From JASHPR01 sp963815375 (GTDB taxonomy: Bacteria > Actinomycetota > Actinomycetes > Streptosporangiales > Streptosporangiaceae), in assembly GCA_963815375.1 (NCBI GenBank), contig CAWFGX010000001.1, forward strand, positions 1,798,001 to 1,862,000: DNA of 64,000 nt. Direction: 5' to 3'. The first letter of the stretch is position 1. Every line of letters begins with the position of its first letter. Both the position numbers and the translations under genes were made by a program. Shown piece by piece: positions 61,404-64,000 of the stretch. A model generated the notes under the pieces. It ran no database searches. It saw nothing but the letters and a program-made list of their open reading frames with translations, and had not been told where the DNA came from.

Positions 61404-62924
61404 ATGTGCGGGCATGACCCGGGACCCGGCCTGCCACCCGGTGAGTGTGCCGGCCCGAAGAGGCTCAGCCGCCGCTGGTTCCTGGGCGGCACGGGCCTGG
61501 CGCTGGCCGCTGGCGTGGCTCCCGGCCTGCTGTCCGCCTGCGAGAGCGGCAGCACGGTGTCCCGGACCACAGGGTCTTCAGCGGCGCAGACCCGCTATGC
61601 CGCCGCACTGCGCGCCCTGGGCCGCACCTCGCTCCGGGCCCCGGGGTCCCGGCCCGATCCCAGCCTGCCCGCTGGCACAGACACGCTGCCCGGCATCGAG
61701 CACATCGTGGTGCTGATGATGGAGAACCACTCCTACGACAACATCCTCGGCATGCTCGGCCGCGGCGACGGGTTCGCCCTCGGTGGCGACGGCCTGCCCA
61801 CCGCCGCGAACCCCTACCCGAACGGCCAGATCCAGCACGCCTTCCGCATGCCCACCACGTGCCAGCTGCCAGGAAAACCCAGTCAGGAGTGGTCAGCCGC
61901 GCACCACGCCTACGCGGGCGGCGCGATGAACGGCTTCGTCTCGGCCACCATCAACCCGTACACCAAGACGATCGTCGGCGGGGTGGCGATGGGCTACTGG
62001 ACCGGGGAGGACCTGCCGTTCACCTACAGCCTGGCCGGGAAGTTCCCGGTCGGCGACCGCTGGTTCAGCTCCTTGCTGGGCCAGACCGATCCCAACCGGC
62101 GTTACCTCATCGCCGGAACCTCGGCGGGGATGACCGACGACGCTGGCCCGTCGGATCTCAGCCTCATAGCCCCGGCCGCGGGAACGATCTTCACGCTGCT
62201 GGACAAGTACAAGATCAGCTGGGAGAACTACACCGCGCAGTACCCGCTGGGGGCAACCCCGGAGCTGTTCCCAGCGAACGACCTGGCGGCCGAGGCGGCG
62301 CATCACAAGCCGCTGTCAGGGTTCTTCAGCGACGCCGCGGCGGGCGCTCTGCCCTCGTTCAGTCTCCTTGATCCTGACTATGACGCGCAGTCCGAGGAGA
62401 ACCCGCAAAACATCGTCGTCGGGGACGCACTCCTGGCCCAGGTCGTGCGGGCGGTGGGCAGCTCGCCGCTGTGGCGGACCACGCTGCTCGCGATCATGTA
62501 CGACGAGCACGGCGGCTACTTCGACCATGTGCCGCCGCCCGCGGCGATCCCGCCTGACAGCACCAGGCCGATGGTCCAGCCGGGTGAGTCGGCCTATGAC
62601 GGCTTTGCCCGTTACGGGTTCCGGGTCCCCTCGCTCGTGGTGTCCCCGTACGCCAGGCCCGGCCACGTGACCAGCGTGCTGCATGACCACACGTCTGTGC
62701 TCGCGATGGTCGAGCGCAAGTGGAACCTGCCCGCGCTGACCTACCGCGACGCCAACGCCAACGACCTGGCCGATTTCCTGGACCTCAGCGCGCTGGCCGC
62801 GGGCAAGCCGACGTTCGCCGCTCTGCCCGCGCTGGCCGCGCCCGGCGACACCCCGGCCCGGCTGGCCTGCTCGGCCAGCGGGCCTGGCGTCATCCCCCCG
62901 CCCAGCTCAATCGGCACCAGCTGA
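61404..62924 (+). CDS. Tat-exported phosphoesterase (phospholipase C / acid phosphatase family)
   Basis: A 506-residue protein of the PF04185-type phosphoesterase family (PLC-like and AcpA-like). A Tat signal is visible (KRLSRRWFLGGTGLALAAG, twin arginines 23-24), ending in LLSAC, a lipobox, so it is probably a lipoprotein or secreted. Family motifs are IEHIVVLMMENHSYDNILGMLG (metal-binding Glu/Asn), FSSLLGQTDPNRRYLIAGTS and LAIMYDEHGGYFDHVPPP (Asp/His). The substrate may be a phospholipid or phosphate ester outside the cell. It is divergent from the methyltransferase and convergent with the deformylase. Confidence 0.92.
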   Translation: MCGHDPGPGLPPGECAGPKRLSRRWFLGGTGLALAAGVAPGLLSACESGSTVSRTTGSSAAQTRYAAALRALGRTSLRAPGSRPDPSLPAGTDTLPGIEHIVVLMMENHSYDNILGMLGRGDGFALGGDGLPTAANPYPNGQIQHAFRMPTTCQLPGKPSQEWSAAHHAYAGGAMNGFVSATINPYTKTIVGGVAMGYWTGEDLPFTYSLAGKFPVGDRWFSSLLGQTDPNRRYLIAGTSAGMTDDAGPSDLSLIAPAAGTIFTLLDKYKISWENYTAQYPLGATPELFPANDLAAEAAHHKPLSGFFSDAAAGALPSFSLLDPDYDAQSEENPQNIVVGDALLAQVVRAVGSSPLWRTTLLAIMYDEHGGYFDHVPPPAAIPPDSTRPMVQPGESAYDGFARYGFRVPSLVVSPYARPGHVTSVLHDHTSVLAMVERKWNLPALTYRDANANDLADFLDLSALAAGKPTFAALPALAAPGDTPARLACSASGPGVIPPPSSIGTS

Positions 62925-62929
62925 ACCGG

Positions 62930-63409
62930 TCAGGGCTGGCGAAGCTGGCGTAGCGCGCCCTTGCGGCTCTGGCCGGTGAGCCGGCCGGTGAACAGAACAC
63001 CACGCAGGTGGTCGGTCTCGTGCTGCAGGCACCGCGACATCTCCTCAATGCCCTCCACGGTGACGGGGTCACCGCGCTGGTCTACGCCGGTGACGACGGT
63101 GCGCATCGGGCGCAGGCACCAGGCAGTGATGCCGGGAATGGACAGGCAGGCCTCCGGCCCATCGCACTCCCCGGACGTCTCGACGACGACCGGGTTGACC
63201 ACGTAGCCGTGCTGGCCGTCGACGTTGTAGGAGAACGCGGCCAGATTCACGCCGATCTGCGGGGCTGCGAGGCCGGCCCGCCCGGGCCGGAGCACGTTCT
63301 CCAGGAGGTCGTCGACAAGCTGCCGCACGGAGTCGTCGAATCGGGTCACTGGATCGCAGGCGGTGCGCAGGACTGGGTCGCCGAACAGCCGCAACTCTCT
63401 GGCCGTCAT
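62930..63409 (-). CDS. def: Peptide deformylase
   Basis: A 159-residue metalloenzyme removing the formyl group from nascent proteins. Motif 1 is GLAAPQIG (46-53). Motif 2 is EACLSIPG with metal ligand Cys88, with Ala in place of the usual Gly of EGCLS. Motif 3 is QHETDH with His130, Glu131 and His134. Length and motifs fit an active enzyme. The start overlaps the padR stop (ATGA), so it is coupled to a PadR regulator. This is unusual for a housekeeping deformylase and suggests a secondary, regulated copy. Confidence 0.92.
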   Translation of the reverse strand: MTARELRLFGDPVLRTACDPVTRFDDSVRQLVDDLLENVLRPGRAGLAAPQIGVNLAAFSYNVDGQHGYVVNPVVVETSGECDGPEACLSIPGITAWCLRPMRTVVTGVDQRGDPVTVEGIEEMSRCLQHETDHLRGVLFTGRLTGQSRKGALRQLRQP

Positions 63410-63957
63410 GCGTCGCGGCCGGACGCGAGCTTTCCCACGCAGTCGAGCACCGCGTCATGCCAGCGCACCTCGGTCTCGATCCTGGCGATGAGGTGGTCCA
63501 TGATCAGGTCGTCGGCGGCGGTCTGGTCGGGCCACCTCTGCCGGCGCTCGCGTTCGAGCGACGCCATCCGGCTCGACAGCGCCTCGCGGCGGCTGGAGAC
63601 GAACTCGCGCAGCGTGTCCTCGTCAAGGTCGGCGCTGACGGCCAGGGCCAGGTCGACGGGGTCCGGGCGCAGTGACACCTCGCGCAGCGCCTCCGCCCGC
63701 AGGGCCCGCAGCTCCCTGCGGCCCTCGGCGGTGATCGCGTAGACAGTACGGGCGGGCCGATTTCCCTGCTGCTCGGTCCGCACCGGCTCGATCAGCCCCT
63801 CTGCCTCCAGCCTGTGCAGCGCTAGGTACAGCGACCCGGGCTTCACCTCGGACCACAGCTCAGTGCGGTCGATCCGCGCGTCCCGCCGTATCTGATGCCC
63901 GTACATCGGGCCATGCCGGGCCAGCGCTCCCAGCACAAACAGCTTCGTGGGGTTCAT
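63406..63957 (-). CDS. PadR family transcriptional regulator
   Basis: A 183-residue PadR protein with the winged helix NPTKLFVLGALARHGPMYGHQIRRDA, the segment VKPGSLYLALHRLEAEGLIEPV and wing. The C-terminal part (about 95-180) is helical and shows RPDPVDLALAVSADLDEDTL. Its stop overlaps the deformylase start, and a palindrome lies 23-36 bp upstream of its ATG (63980-63993). It probably represses its own operon with def. The effector is unknown. Confidence 0.92.
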   Translation of the reverse strand: MNPTKLFVLGALARHGPMYGHQIRRDARIDRTELWSEVKPGSLYLALHRLEAEGLIEPVRTEQQGNRPARTVYAITAEGRRELRALRAEALREVSLRPDPVDLALAVSADLDEDTLREFVSSRREALSSRMASLERERRQRWPDQTAADDLIMDHLIARIETEVRWHDAVLDCVGKLASGRDA

Positions 63958-63979
63958 CGTCCACTAGTAAACCACGACC

Positions 63980-63993
63980 GCTCAAATTTGAGC
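63980..63993. promoter_or_regulatory. Palindromic operator candidate upstream of padR-def
   Basis: A perfect 14-bp palindrome GCTCAAATTTGAGC starts 23 bp upstream of the padR ATG on the minus strand. It resembles the ATG-like symmetric sites bound by other PadR proteins only in being palindromic and AT-centred. A TTTACT on the minus strand between it and the gene may be a -10. Confidence 0.6.
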
Positions 63994-64000
63994 ACAATTC

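Overview
The window is GC-rich (roughly 70 %) chromosomal DNA with strong G/C bias at third codon positions. It has many GTG starts and many ATGA start/stop overlaps. Several genes have a TANNNT -10 box only 6-8 nt before the start codon, as in leaderless transcription. All of this fits a high-GC actinomycete. I cannot name a genus. I saw no rRNA, tRNA, CRISPR array, phage or complete insertion sequence.

Layout. 1-3.2 kb: a cupin fragment, then an acyl-CoA module (family III CoA-transferase, acyl-CoA dehydrogenase, VOC protein). 3.3-3.7 kb: a stretch with a decayed minus-strand reading frame. 3.8-7.4 kb: three start/stop-overlapping genes, namely a receiver/glutaredoxin-like/thioredoxin-reductase-like fusion, a cyclic-nucleotide-binding-domain histidine kinase and a UBP-type zinc finger. 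This is the most unusual functional unit here. 7.4-34.9 kb: a large surface-glycan locus. It has the four dTDP-L-rhamnose genes, a UDP-sugar dehydrogenase, a frameshifted sugar epimerase, an AsnB-type amidotransferase, methyltransferases, a DUF354 protein, an alpha/alpha-barrel protein, a bi-domain oxidoreductase, GT2 polyprenyl-phosphate glycosyltransferases, an SMR/EamA-like flippase candidate, a flippase-like LPG-synthase-type membrane protein and four GT-C-like membrane proteins. There is no recognisable Wzx, Wzy or ABC-2 exporter, so the sugars are probably added outside the membrane from lipid-phosphate donors. 35-46.8 kb: cupin, SGNH hydrolase, sedolisin peptidase, seryl-tRNA synthetase, EamA transporter, two paralogous single-pass proteins with low-complexity tails (one frameshifted inside a 15-bp repeat), apolipoprotein N-acyltransferase, L,D-transpeptidase lipoprotein and DedA protein. 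46.8-49.8 kb: a decayed PadR/ABC-transporter module next to a transposase remnant. The ATPase is reduced to its two ends, the permease is frameshifted, and the regulator with its palindromic operator is intact. 49.9-57.7 kb: serine hydrolase, GH63-like glycosidase, DUF3887-like protein, membrane-anchored beta-propeller, SixA-like phosphatase, DUF1330 and PLDc_N-like small proteins. 57.7-61.3 kb: a second, smaller glycan block (GT-C-like, GT2, methyltransferase). 61.4-64 kb: a Tat-exported phosphoesterase, then a PadR regulator with a peptide deformylase.

Two themes cross the window. One is in-frame 15-bp tandem arrays that encode pentapeptide repeats in several unrelated genes; one of these arrays carries a frameshift. 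The other is the leaderless-type promoter spacing. Product names rest on motifs read from the translated sequence and on family knowledge; no database search was possible.
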